Position numbers and translations under genes: made by a program. The notes beneath the pieces are model-generated. The model worked only from the letters and a program-made list of their open reading frames with translations. It was not told the DNA's origin and ran no database searches. Below are positions 1 through 7,063 of a stretch of 8,093 nt of DNA, piece after piece. This stretch comes from PVC group bacterium (GTDB lineage: Bacteria > Verrucomicrobiota > Kiritimatiellia > SS1-B-03-39 > UBA6053), in NCBI GenBank assembly GCA_003565035.1, contig PXDP01000331.1, forward strand, positions 1 through 8,093, in the 5' to 3' direction. Position 1 is the stretch's first letter. Every line of letters begins with the position of its first letter.

Positions 1-83
1 GAAGATATTCGCGGGTATGGGGCGTTGCCAAACAGCCCCTATAGACAAAAGAACCACGGTTGTGGAGGGACGATGAGATAGTC

Positions 84-114
84 TTCTCCCTTCTCCCTTC
101 TCCCTTCTCCCTTC
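84..114. repeat. heptanucleotide tandem repeat (TTCTCCC)4 plus partial unit
   Basis: Four exact TTCTCCC units lie at 84-90, 91-97, 98-104 and 105-111, followed by TTC. Read on the minus strand this is four GGG tracts separated by AGAA, which fits the canonical G-quadruplex pattern (G3N4)3G3. Perfect short tandem units like these are prone to copy-number change by slippage. No gene depends on its frame here. Confidence 0.9.
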
Positions 115-117
115 AGG

Positions 118-152
118 ATTGGACATTGGATGTTGGATATTGGATGTTCAAA
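118..152. repeat. second heptanucleotide tandem array (RTTGGAT-type)
   Basis: Five successive 7-bp units read ATTGGAC, ATTGGAT, GTTGGAT, ATTGGAT and GTTCAAA, so the period is the same 7 bp as the neighbouring TTCTCCC array only 3 bp away. The last three units are also part of the longer interspersed repeat at 131-179, whose partner copy near 3430-3448 keeps the same 7-bp phasing. Confidence 0.8.
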
Positions 153-179
153 ACGCTGGATGCGGCTCCTCCGGATGTC
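131..179 (+). repeat. interspersed repeat, copy A
   Basis: This 49-bp segment matches the reverse complement of 3400-3448 without gaps at about 40 of 49 positions. Shared blocks are TTCAAAA, GGATGCG, CCTCCGG and TGTC. Inside it, 156-174 forms an imperfect palindrome (CTGGA with TCCGG, one wobble pair). The two copies have different bases in the arms but keep the outer stem, which suggests a dispersed hairpin-bearing repeat family and not chance. I cannot assign it to a named family. Confidence 0.7.
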
Positions 180-221
180 TTCTGTCCTTTCCCCCTGCAC
201 ATTCGCGGGACGGCTCTGCCA

Positions 222-238
222 CCACGCCGCTGGCGTGG
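222..238. repeat. perfect 7-bp hairpin
   Basis: CCACGCC at 222-228 pairs perfectly with GGCGTGG at 232-238 around a GCT loop. A pyrimidine-rich run (TTTTCTTCTTT, 251-261) begins 12 nt after the stem, too far and too interrupted for a standard intrinsic terminator, and there is no gene upstream in the window for it to terminate. It is probably part of the intergenic repeat mosaic. Confidence 0.5.
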
Positions 239-247
239 CAAGTTCGC

Positions 248-293
248 GGGTTTTCTTCTTTATCCGTGGTCCGGCAGGGCTATCCGTTGGTTC
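248..293 (+). repeat. 46-bp direct repeat, first copy
   Basis: Identical over 46 bp to 368-413 and then again over TTTCCC after one extra base. The copies are exactly 120 bp apart start to start. The unit contains TATCCGTG followed 21 bp later by the variant TATCCGTTGG. The 74 bp between the copies is not itself duplicated, so this is a spaced direct repeat and not a simple tandem duplication. Confidence 0.95.
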
Positions 294-330
294 ATTTCCC
301 CACACCCCTTATCTCCGTCTGCGGCGGAAA

Positions 331-360
331 GGCATCCGTGTTTATCCGTGTCCATCCGTG
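331..360. repeat. three 10-bp units ending in ATCCGTG
   Basis: Three consecutive decamers, at 331-340, 341-350 and 351-360, each end in ATCCGTG (CACGGAT on the other strand). The same heptamer recurs at 262-268 and 382-388 inside the 46-bp direct repeats. The 10-bp spacing places each heptamer on nearly the same face of the helix. Runs of CACGGAT are a phrase I recall from intergenic DNA of Verrucomicrobiota-like genomes. Function is unknown. Confidence 0.8.
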
Positions 361-367
361 GTGACAG

Positions 368-413
368 GGGTTTTCTTCTTTATCCGTGGTCCGGCAGGGC
401 TATCCGTTGGTTC
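368..413 (+). repeat. 46-bp direct repeat, second copy
   Basis: Exact copy of 248-293, in the same orientation. It directly follows the ATCCGTG decamer run, so an ATCCGTG-type motif occurs both before and within it. Recombination between the two copies would delete 120 bp that holds no gene. Confidence 0.95.
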
Positions 414-522
414 TTTCCCGCCCCCCGGCCCCCAAGCGATACTTGAAGGTCCACGCACGCCAAAAGCGCTTCGCGCGTCCAATCCGCTGTGACCTGGCGT
501 TGGAAAAGCAAAAACTAAAGTC

Positions 523-550
523 TTGCCATCCGTTCAGGGATGCGTAGGGA
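523..550 (+). promoter_or_regulatory. weak candidate promoter for tRNA-Leu
   Basis: TTGCCA (523-528) and TAGGGA (545-550) are separated by 16 bp, which would place transcription start about 15 bp before the tRNA. The -35 is reasonable, but the -10 matches the consensus poorly. It is offered because the tRNA needs a promoter and this is the best-placed pair I can see. Confidence 0.25.
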
Positions 551-572
551 ACTCGACAGCAGATTTGCCGGT

Positions 573-658
573 GCCCGGGTGGTGGAATGGCAGACACAGG
601 GGACTTAAAATCCCCCGGCCGCAAGGCCGTGCGGGTTCGACTCCCGCTCCGGGTACCA
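573..658 (+). tRNA. tRNA-Leu (anticodon UAA)
   Basis: All arms of a class II tRNA fold. The acceptor GCCCGGG (573-579) pairs with TCCGGGT (648-654), with G-U pairs at both ends. The D stem is 3 bp (582-584 with 595-597), with GG at 589-590 in its loop. The anticodon stem GGGGA/TCCCC (599-603, 611-615) encloses loop CTTAAAA, giving anticodon TAA at 606-608. A long variable arm of 5 bp closed by a GCAA loop (616-629) is the class II hallmark. The T stem GCGGG/CCCGC carries the loop TTCGACT. Discriminator A is at 655 and CCA is encoded at 656-658. The tRNA decodes UUA and, by wobble, UUG. A T5 run begins three bases after the CCA and may help end transcription. The UPF0182 gene starts 65 bp downstream on the same strand. 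Confidence 0.97.
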
Positions 659-689
659 TCTTTTTACGTGCAATCCTTTCCGTTGCGCC

Positions 690-717
690 TTGAATCCTGC
701 CACCGGATGTCTATACG
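690..717 (+). promoter_or_regulatory. weak candidate promoter abutting the UPF0182 start
   Basis: TTGAAT (690-695) and TATACG (712-717) are 16 bp apart. If used, transcription would begin at or next to the ATG at 724, giving an essentially leaderless mRNA. That would fit the absence of a properly spaced Shine-Dalgarno site: the only purine run, GTGGGG, ends one base before the ATG. Both hexamers are poor matches, so read-through from the tRNA promoter is an equally good explanation. Confidence 0.2.
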
Positions 718-723
718 TGGGGC

Positions 724-3306
724 ATGAAACGTTCCGCTAAACTTCTTACAGGCTGCCTGATCTCCCTTGTTGTTGTCCTGATCCTCACGGTCGGCGCGGC
801 GTTTCTGTTTCTGGACGGGGTGATCGATATCCTCTGGTACAACTCCCTGGGCTATCTCCGGCTGTATGCGCTCAAACTGGGCTACAAGTATCTGATTTTC
901 GGGGGCGTGACCCTGCTGTTTTTCTCGGTGCTGTTCCTGAATTTCTGGGTGGCCTCACGCTATCTGGGCGTGAATGCGGAAGACGACGCGGCCGCCGTCG
1001 GCCGCTCGAAACGCTTTATCCGCGGTTTCCGGAACGGATCACTCAAAGTGTACACCCCGCTTTCGCTGCTGCTGGCCGTCGCCCTGGCCCTGCCACTCTA
1101 CCGGGAATGGGAAAAAGCCCTGTTGTTCTTTTTCGCCCCGGCCATGAACGTGCGCGACACCCTGTTTAACCTGGATATCAGCTACTATCTCTTCTCCCTG
1201 CCGATCTTTACCCTCCTCCAGGGCCGTCTGCTGCTCACCCTGGTGGTGATGTTTCTCTCCCTGGGACTGCTCTATGTCGCGGAAATGAAGGTGCTGGAGC
1301 GTCAGGGCCAGGCTCTGTATTTCGGTGCCAAACTGCATTTGTCGGTCGTGGTGATGCTGGTCTTCATGGTACTGGCCTGGGGATTTTTGCTCGAAGCCCA
1401 CATGCTCCAGTACAGCATGAACAACTATCCGCTGTTTTACGGACCCGGCTTTGCGGAGCTGCGGGTGACCCTGCCGCTGATCTGGGCCTCGGGTGTCTTT
1501 ACCCTGCTGCTGGCCGTCTCGCTGATCTTTTTTGTGCACGTTCACCGCGGTCTGCCGGCGGTGATTGTGTTTGCGGTGCTGACCCTGCTGGCCCAGGGCG
1601 CCCGCAACTGGAACGCCATCACCAATGCCGTCAACCAGTACCTCGTGAAACCCAACGAGCTGGAGTATCAGTACCGCTTCATGTCCTCCTCGATTCAGGC
1701 CACCCTGGCGGCCTACGATCTCCAGAACGTTGAGCGGCGCGAATACGAACAACTGCGAACCGATGCGCGCATTCCCGAGCTGGGCGCGCGCACCGATCTG
1801 GAAAACATTCCGCTGTGGGACTACGAACTGCTCGGCGACGTTTTTCAGGAGGTCCAGGGAATTCGCCCGTATTACCGCTTCAGCGATGTGGACACCGCCC
1901 GCTATGTGCTTCAGGGTCAGTTGCATCAGGTCTACCTGGCCGGCCGCGAGATTCACTCCGAGCAGCTCCCTGAACAGGCGCAGAACTGGATCAACCGTCA
2001 CTTGAAATACACCCACGGATTTGGCGCGGTGATGATTCCCGCGGCCCAGCGCGGGGAAGAGCGCATGCGCTGGTTTCTGCGCAACATGCCCGCGGAGTCG
2101 GATGTCGGCCTCAGCATTGGCAAACCCTCGATTTACTACGGCACCGGAACCTATCCCTATGCCATTGCCCCCAACAAGAGCCGCGAATTCCACTATCCGG
2201 GTCAGGAGGACGAAGTGCTCAGCGACTACACCGGCAGCGGCGACGTTCGGCTGGGCGGTCTGTTCCGCAAGCTGCTCTTCGCGGTGTATTTCCAGGACCG
2301 GCATATCTTCTTCACCCGGCAGAATCTTCCCGAAAGCCGGGTGCTTTTCCGCCGCAATCTCCGCGAACGCATCGAAACCCTCACCCCCTTCCTCAAACTC
2401 GACCGTGATCCCTATCTGGTGGTCACCGATCAGCAGATGTTCTGGATTCAGGACGCCTACACCACCAGCAACTGGTATCCCAACTCCGATTTCCACAAGG
2501 ACGATCCGTTTAATTACATCCGCAATTCGGTGAAAATCGTGGTGGATGCCTACAACGGAGATGTCGATTATTACTTGTTTGAGCCCGACTGCCCGATTGT
2601 GCGCGCCTACCAGCGCGCTTATCCGGGGGTGTTCAAGCCTGCGGACCGGATGCCTGCGGAATTGATGGCCCAGGTGCGCTATCCCCGCGACATGTTTGAT
2701 ATCCAGATGCACATGTATTCGCTCTATCATCAGGAAAATCCTTCCACATTCTACAAGGGCGAAGACCGCATGGCGTTCGCCGAAATCCACCATCAGGACA
2801 CCCTCATCCGGATGGAACCCTACTACCTGACCCTCAATCTTATCGATTTTGAGCAGCCCGAATTTTTTCTGATCACCCCCATGCTGCCCTTCAACCGCGA
2901 CAACCTCCGGGCCCTGGCACTGGCCGGTTGTGACGGCGAGAACTATGGCCGCATCATCCTCTACACCTTTCCCAAGGGCAGTCAGATTTTCGGACCCTCG
3001 CAGATCAACGCCCTTATCGACCAGAACACCGAAATTGCCCAGCACATCACCCTCTGGAATCAGCAGGGGACCGAAGTGCGCCGCGGCAAAATGATTGTGT
3101 TGCCGCTCGGGAAGCACATTCTCTACATCCAGCCGCTCTATCTCGAGTCCGCCGGCCGCCTGCGTATTCCCCAGCTCAAGCGGATCATCGTGAGCGCGGA
3201 CGAATTCGTGGTCATGGACACCACCCTGGAGCGCGCCATCGACCGACTGCAGATTCTCCTCGATGGCGAACGCATCTTAGGGGCCGGAGAAACCGTGCTG
3301 GAGTAG
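724..3306 (+). CDS. UPF0182 family (COG1615) integral membrane protein
   Basis: An 860-aa protein that I recognise as UPF0182 (Pfam PF03699), a conserved family of unknown function. The N-terminal third has about seven hydrophobic segments (roughly residues 10-30, 55-78, 110-127, 165-186, 203-225, 249-272, 278-293). A long, mostly hydrophilic domain follows from about 300 to the end, probably outside the cytoplasm. Family landmarks are WYNSLGY after the first segment (38-44), the LDISYYLFSLP stretch (150-160) and NQYLVKPNELEYQYRFM (304-320), which matches the family pattern of QYxVxPNExxxExPYI followed by an alanine-tyrosine stretch (AAYDL, 329-333). The length is somewhat short for the family (often about 900-1000 aa), and the usual acidic, low-complexity C-terminal tail is missing; the protein ends cleanly at ETVLE. 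I chose the ATG at 724 because the first membrane helix starts at once, although the ribosome site is poor. It lies 65 bp after tRNA-Leu and converges on smc. Family assignment is firm; function is unknown. Confidence 0.93.
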   Translation: MKRSAKLLTGCLISLVVVLILTVGAAFLFLDGVIDILWYNSLGYLRLYALKLGYKYLIFGGVTLLFFSVLFLNFWVASRYLGVNAEDDAAAVGRSKRFIRGFRNGSLKVYTPLSLLLAVALALPLYREWEKALLFFFAPAMNVRDTLFNLDISYYLFSLPIFTLLQGRLLLTLVVMFLSLGLLYVAEMKVLERQGQALYFGAKLHLSVVVMLVFMVLAWGFLLEAHMLQYSMNNYPLFYGPGFAELRVTLPLIWASGVFTLLLAVSLIFFVHVHRGLPAVIVFAVLTLLAQGARNWNAITNAVNQYLVKPNELEYQYRFMSSSIQATLAAYDLQNVERREYEQLRTDARIPELGARTDLENIPLWDYELLGDVFQEVQGIRPYYRFSDVDTARYVLQGQLHQVYLAGREIHSEQLPEQAQNWINRHLKYTHGFGAVMIPAAQRGEERMRWFLRNMPAESDVGLSIGKPSIYYGTGTYPYAIAPNKSREFHYPGQEDEVLSDYTGSGDVRLGGLFRKLLFAVYFQDRHIFFTRQNLPESRVLFRRNLRERIETLTPFLKLDRDPYLVVTDQQMFWIQDAYTTSNWYPNSDFHKDDPFNYIRNSVKIVVDAYNGDVDYYLFEPDCPIVRAYQRAYPGVFKPADRMPAELMAQVRYPRDMFDIQMHMYSLYHQENPSTFYKGEDRMAFAEIHHQDTLIRMEPYYLTLNLIDFEQPEFFLITPMLPFNRDNLRALALAGCDGENYGRIILYTFPKGSQIFGPSQINALIDQNTEIAQHITLWNQQGTEVRRGKMIVLPLGKHILYIQPLYLESAGRLRIPQLKRIIVSADEFVVMDTTLERAIDRLQILLDGERILGAGETVLE

Positions 3307-3385
3307 GCCGGACTGCTGAGGGTCGAAAAATAGATGTTGAGATCTTGTTTCTTGACGCATTTGAATTTGCGATAGATTTCAGGTG

Positions 3386-3428
3386 AAATACCAAGCAGTG
3401 ACACCCGGAGGCGTCGCATCCGGTATTT
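3386..3428. terminator. possible two-way terminator structure between convergent genes
   Basis: AAATACC (3386-3392) pairs perfectly with GGTATTT (3422-3428), and the enclosed DNA carries an imperfect palindrome at 3405-3423 (CCGGA and TCCGG arms with one internal mismatch and a short loop). On the plus strand the outer stem ends in a four-T run; on the minus strand it runs into GGTATTTC. It sits between the ends of two convergent genes, where a shared terminator is expected. The T tracts are short and the two stems overlap at 3422-3423, so they compete. No better terminator is visible in the gap. Confidence 0.35.
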
Positions 3429-3448
3429 TGAATATCCAACATTCAACA
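3400..3448 (-). repeat. interspersed repeat, copy B (inverted relative to copy A)
   Basis: The reverse complement of this segment aligns gaplessly with 131-179 at about 40 of 49 positions. It keeps the heptamer phasing (GTTGAAT, GTTGGAT, ATTCAAA) and a palindrome at 3405-3423 that is more regular than the one in copy A. A perfect 9-bp inverted repeat, AGATGTTGA at 3332-3340 and TCAACATCT at 3443-3451, brackets this and most of the gap, so the whole 120-bp stretch has an element-like outline. I see no obvious target-site duplication. Confidence 0.65.
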
Positions 3449-3462
3449 TCTCAAATCATTCG

Positions 3463-6400
3463 TCATTCGGCCTGCTGTTTGGCCCGGAGGACATCCTCGG
3501 GATCTTTGTCGTGGTCGGTGAGTTTGACCGAGACGACTTTGGAGATGCCTTTGCGCTGCTGGGTGACCCCGTAGAGCACGTCGGCGGCGGCGATGGTTTT
3601 CTGGTTGTGGGTGATCACAATAAACTGTGATTCTTTCAGGAAGGCCTGCACCACGCCCACAAAACGGCCGATGTTGGCGTCGTCGAGGGCCGCGTCCAGC
3701 TCGTCGAGAATACAGAAAGGGCTGGGTTTGACCATGTAGAGCGCAAACAGCAGAGCCACCGCGGTCATGGTCCGCTCTCCCCCGGAGAGCAGACTGATCA
3801 CCTGGGGCTTTTTCCCCGGCGGTTTGGCGATGATGTCGATGCCCGCCTCCAGCACGTCCCCGGTGTCCACCAGCTCCAGATACGCCTCGCCGCCGCCGAA
3901 GAGCTGCTTGAACATGCCCTGGAAATTCTCGTTCACTTTGCGGAAGGTCTCGTTGAACAGTTCCGTGGAGGTCTGGTTGAGTTTCTGAATGGTCTCCATG
4001 AGTTCCGCTTTGGATTTCTGCAGGTCCTCCTGCTGGGCGCAGAGGAACTGATGCCGGTCCTCCTGCTCCTGAAACTCCTCGATCGCCACCATGTTCACCG
4101 GTCCCATGTCTTCGAGTTTCTTTTTCATGAACTCGACCGCGCGCTCCAGCTCGCTCCATTCCGGCGCATCGCCCTCCTCCCATTCGGGCTCTTCGGCGTT
4201 CTGAACCTCCGGCAGCGTCACATGATAGGTCTCGGTAACCCGCTGGGTGAGATTCTCAAGCCGCACCCGGCGCTGGGCCAGATCCACGTCGATTTTGCCG
4301 TGTTCGCTCTGAAGGCTTTCGGACTGCTGGCGCAGCGAGCGCAGGCCCTGTTCCAGAGCCTGCAGGGCGGTCTGGCGGTCCTGCCGCATCGCCCGGGACG
4401 CTTCGATCCGCTCATTGCGTTCGGTGAGTTTCTCCTCCAGCGGCGGAATCGCCGCCTGCGCGGTCCGCACCGCCTCGTCGAGCTTGAGCACCCGCTGTTC
4501 GTAGGTGTTGATGCCTTCACTGCGCTCTTTGATGGTGGTCTCAAACTCACGGATACGGTCGGCCAAATTCTGTTTCTGCCGTTCCAGCAGTTCCACTTTC
4601 TGACGGTGTTCGGCAAAGCGGATGCGGTGCTCGGTGGCCACCTGCTGGGCCTGGTTGCGCTGGGTTTCGGCCTCCTCGTAGGCCTTGGTCGCGGCTTCGA
4701 TGCCTTCGCGCAGGGCCTCGTGCTCGGCCCGGGCCGCCTCCAGCGCGTCCGCCAGTTTGGCCCGCTCCGCATCGGAGGCCCCATGGGTTTCCTCCAGAAC
4801 CTTGAGCTGATTTTTCACTTTGCCCAGACGGTCGATCCCCTGGGTCAGTTCCCGGCTGACGGTCTGAAATTCCGCATCGCGGCCGGCGTGTTCCCGCTGG
4901 GCCTGCTGCAGGGCCTCCCGCGCGGCGCGGAGACGGTCCTGCAGGCCGGATTCCTCGCCCTGGGCGGCCTCCAGCAGCTCGCGCACCGCGTCGGCCGCCG
5001 TTTTGCGCTCTTCAAGCTGGGCCTCGGTCTCCGCAATGCGGGCCTGCAGTGCCAAGGGATTGCCGAGATCCTGATCGGCGGCGTAGCATTCGAGCACGCC
5101 GTCGCCGGAGAGCAAATGACCGGCCGGACTCACGAACGTCTGTCCGCGCGCCGGTGTGCCCGCGGTGCGAAGATCCTCCACCAGGAACACCCCGGCCAGC
5201 AGCCGGTCCACCAGCGGGGCCAGCGCTGCCCCGCACTTCACTTTGGCGCGCAGCGGTGTCCCGGGGCCTTCGCCCATTTCCACCGGGTCCACCCCATTGA
5301 CGGCCAGGACCCGGGCCGCCCCCGCTTTGGCGCCCGCCAGCGCGTCAAGCACGTCCGGCAAAGAGGAGGCCTCCCGCACCACCACCGCATCCATCCAGAC
5401 CCGGAGGACGGATTCAAGTGCGGTCTGGGCTTTCTTTTCCGCCCGAAGATTTTTGGCCAGCTCGCCAATCACCCCGGAGCGGTCCAGCCCGGCGATTTCT
5501 TCCCCGTCCAGCAGCGCCCGGGCACCGGCCGGGAAGTCCTGTTTTTCCGCCTCCTGCGCCCGAAGCACCTCCAGGGTGGCCCGCAGACCGGCCAGACTCT
5601 GCTCCAATTCCCCGAGTTCGCGGCGGCGTTCTTTGAGTGCTTCGCCGTGACGTTGCTGCTGTTCGAGCAATTTGGCAACTTTTTCCCGCCCCGCCGCCTC
5701 GGCGCGGGTACTTTCCTCGACCGACAACTTCAGTTCCGCCACCCGCGCCTCGCGGGTGCTGTTGGCGGTTTCCAGATCACTTTCCTCCTCGCGCAGACGC
5801 TCCTGCTGCACCAGCCGCCCGCGTTCGCGCTGATCAAAATCGCGAATCTGTCCCTGCAGCCGCTGCTGCTGCTGTTCAAGCGCAAGAGCCCGCCCCCGTT
5901 TTTCGGACAGGCCTTTGCGTTCCGCCTGGCTGCGCACTTCCAGTTCGCGAACCTCCTCCAGCCGGGCTTTCAGCCCCGCTTCCGCCTCGTCGCGCAGGCC
6001 GCCGGCCTCGATCCACTGCTCCTCAATCTCCAAAAGCCCCTGCCGATGCTGATCGATACGGGCCCGGGCCTCCTCCGCATCCCGGCTGTCTCGGGTGGCG
6101 TAGGCTTTCATTTCCTCAATGCGCTCGCGGTTGATTTTCACCGCCTGTCGGGCCTGGTTCAATTCGTTGCGGATCGTCACCGCCGCCTCCATCACCTCGG
6201 CAATATCTTTATCCGCCCGCTCCAGTTCCTCCCGCGCGGCGGTGACCTTGGCCTCGTCCGCCCCGATCGTGGACCGCCGGGTCTCCATCGCTTTTTCCAG
6301 ATCGTAGGCTTTGACCTCCAGATCCCCGATCCCCTCCCGCATGGTTTCCAGTTTATGACGCGACAGCCACAAATCGCGGCCGCGCAGCGCCTGCTGAATT

Positions 6401-7050
6401 TCCTGATACCGCCGCGCCTTGCCGGCCTGACGCTGCAGCGAAATCATCCGGCGTTTCACTTCGCGGATCACATCGTCGAGCCGCTGCAGATTCTGCTCCG
6501 TGTGCTCCAGCTTGCGGAGGGCCTCATTGCGGTCGGTTTTGTATTTGGTGATGCCGCTGGCCTCTTCAAACACAATCCGGCGGTCCTCGGGACGGGAACT
6601 GAGAATCTGGTCGATCTTGCCCTGTTCCAGAATCGAATAGCTGTTGCGGCCCACGCCGGTGTCCATGAACAGCCGCTGAATATCCTTGAGACGGCAGTTC
6701 TGTTTGTTGAGCAGATACTGACTGTCCCCGCTGCGGAACAGCCGCCGGGTAATGTTCACCTCGTTGTAATCCATGCCCAGGGCATCCTCGCATTCGGCCA
6801 GGGTCAGGGAGACTTCGGCGAAATTGGTGGGTTTCACGCCGTCAGCCCCGTTGAAGATCACATCCAGCATTTTGCCGCCGCGCAGGGCTTTGGCGCTCTG
6901 TTCGCCGAGTACCCAGCGCACCGCGTCGGCGATATTGCTCTTGCCGCAGCCGTTGGGCCCGACCACGGCGGTCATCCCCGGCTCGAAATTCATCACCGTT
7001 TTGTCTGCAAAGCTCTTAAAACCAAGAAATTCAACTTTTTTCAGGTACAT
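3463..7050 (-). CDS. smc: chromosome partition protein SMC
   Basis: A 1195-aa SMC ATPase, the usual length for the bacterial family. It dimerises at its hinge and, with ScpA/ScpB (not in this window), entraps DNA to organise and help segregate the chromosome. Seen in order: N-terminal head with Walker A GPNGCGKS (31-38) and Q-loop ILEQGK (140-145); a coiled coil from about 170 to 500; a globular hinge about 525-660; a returning coil about 665-945; an acidic insert rich in EPEWEEGDAPEW (954-965); the DMGPVNMVAIEEF stretch (981-993); C-terminal signature LSGGE (1088-1092); Walker B FCILDELD (1112-1119, catalytic E1117); and the D-loop just after. The frame stays open upstream to 7194, but MYLKKVEFLGFKSF is the classic SMC N-terminus, so I place the start at 7050; the extra 48 residues would overlap tcdA and are proline-rich. 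The ATG is 13 nt after the tcdA stop and has no clear Shine-Dalgarno site, so translational coupling is likely. The hinge appears to lack the usual glycine pairs (see findings). Confidence 0.97.
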   Translation of the reverse strand: MYLKKVEFLGFKSFADKTVMNFEPGMTAVVGPNGCGKSNIADAVRWVLGEQSAKALRGGKMLDVIFNGADGVKPTNFAEVSLTLAECEDALGMDYNEVNITRRLFRSGDSQYLLNKQNCRLKDIQRLFMDTGVGRNSYSILEQGKIDQILSSRPEDRRIVFEEASGITKYKTDRNEALRKLEHTEQNLQRLDDVIREVKRRMISLQRQAGKARRYQEIQQALRGRDLWLSRHKLETMREGIGDLEVKAYDLEKAMETRRSTIGADEAKVTAAREELERADKDIAEVMEAAVTIRNELNQARQAVKINRERIEEMKAYATRDSRDAEEARARIDQHRQGLLEIEEQWIEAGGLRDEAEAGLKARLEEVRELEVRSQAERKGLSEKRGRALALEQQQQRLQGQIRDFDQRERGRLVQQERLREEESDLETANSTREARVAELKLSVEESTRAEAAGREKVAKLLEQQQRHGEALKERRRELGELEQSLAGLRATLEVLRAQEAEKQDFPAGARALLDGEEIAGLDRSGVIGELAKNLRAEKKAQTALESVLRVWMDAVVVREASSLPDVLDALAGAKAGAARVLAVNGVDPVEMGEGPGTPLRAKVKCGAALAPLVDRLLAGVFLVEDLRTAGTPARGQTFVSPAGHLLSGDGVLECYAADQDLGNPLALQARIAETEAQLEERKTAADAVRELLEAAQGEESGLQDRLRAAREALQQAQREHAGRDAEFQTVSRELTQGIDRLGKVKNQLKVLEETHGASDAERAKLADALEAARAEHEALREGIEAATKAYEEAETQRNQAQQVATEHRIRFAEHRQKVELLERQKQNLADRIREFETTIKERSEGINTYEQRVLKLDEAVRTAQAAIPPLEEKLTERNERIEASRAMRQDRQTALQALEQGLRSLRQQSESLQSEHGKIDVDLAQRRVRLENLTQRVTETYHVTLPEVQNAEEPEWEEGDAPEWSELERAVEFMKKKLEDMGPVNMVAIEEFQEQEDRHQFLCAQQEDLQKSKAELMETIQKLNQTSTELFNETFRKVNENFQGMFKQLFGGGEAYLELVDTGDVLEAGIDIIAKPPGKKPQVISLLSGGERTMTAVALLFALYMVKPSPFCILDELDAALDDANIGRFVGVVQAFLKESQFIVITHNQKTIAAADVLYGVTQQRKGISKVVSVKLTDHDKDPEDVLRAKQQAE

Positions 7051-7063
7051 GGAGATCCGTCGT

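Larger units (their letters stand above)
1..572. other. repeat-rich intergenic region without a credible gene
   Basis: I find no protein gene here. The open frames present run through short repeats, have low-complexity products and lack ribosome binding sites. What the stretch does hold, left to right: a short hairpin at 16-43 (TATGGGGC pairing with GCCCC-t-ATA, one bulged T, 11-nt loop); two adjacent 7-bp tandem arrays (84-114 and 118-152); a diverged interspersed repeat (131-179); a perfect 7-bp hairpin (222-238); a 46-bp direct repeat in two copies (248-293, 368-413); and three 10-bp ATCCGTG units (331-360). The octamer TTCGCGGG also occurs three times (8-15, 202-209, 244-251). From about 420 to 572 I see only a weak candidate promoter for the downstream tRNA. 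Such repeat-dense spacers resemble boilerplate intergenic repeats I associate with Verrucomicrobiota/Kiritimatiellota genomes; that link is from memory. Confidence 0.75.

Noticed and set aside
1..420. CRISPR array
   Set aside because: The direct repeat occurs only twice, its 74-bp spacer is too long, and the other repeats are short tandem units without spacers.
60..492. Small plus-strand open frames of 81-128 codons
   Set aside because: They are translations of direct and tandem repeats, overlap each other in different frames and have no ribosome site or recognisable motif.
573..658. Integration of a mobile element at tRNA-Leu
   Set aside because: I found no repeat of the tRNA 3' end elsewhere in the window and no integrase, so there is no sign of tRNA-targeted insertion.
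1039..3117. 692-codon open frame antisense to the UPF0182 gene
   Set aside because: Same shadow effect. The product is rich in His, Gln and Gly with no domain pattern, whereas the plus-strand frame gives a clear family match.
3352..3379. TTGACG and TAGATT, 16 bp apart, as a promoter
   Set aside because: It would transcribe the convergent gap toward the end of smc with no gene to serve. Probably chance.
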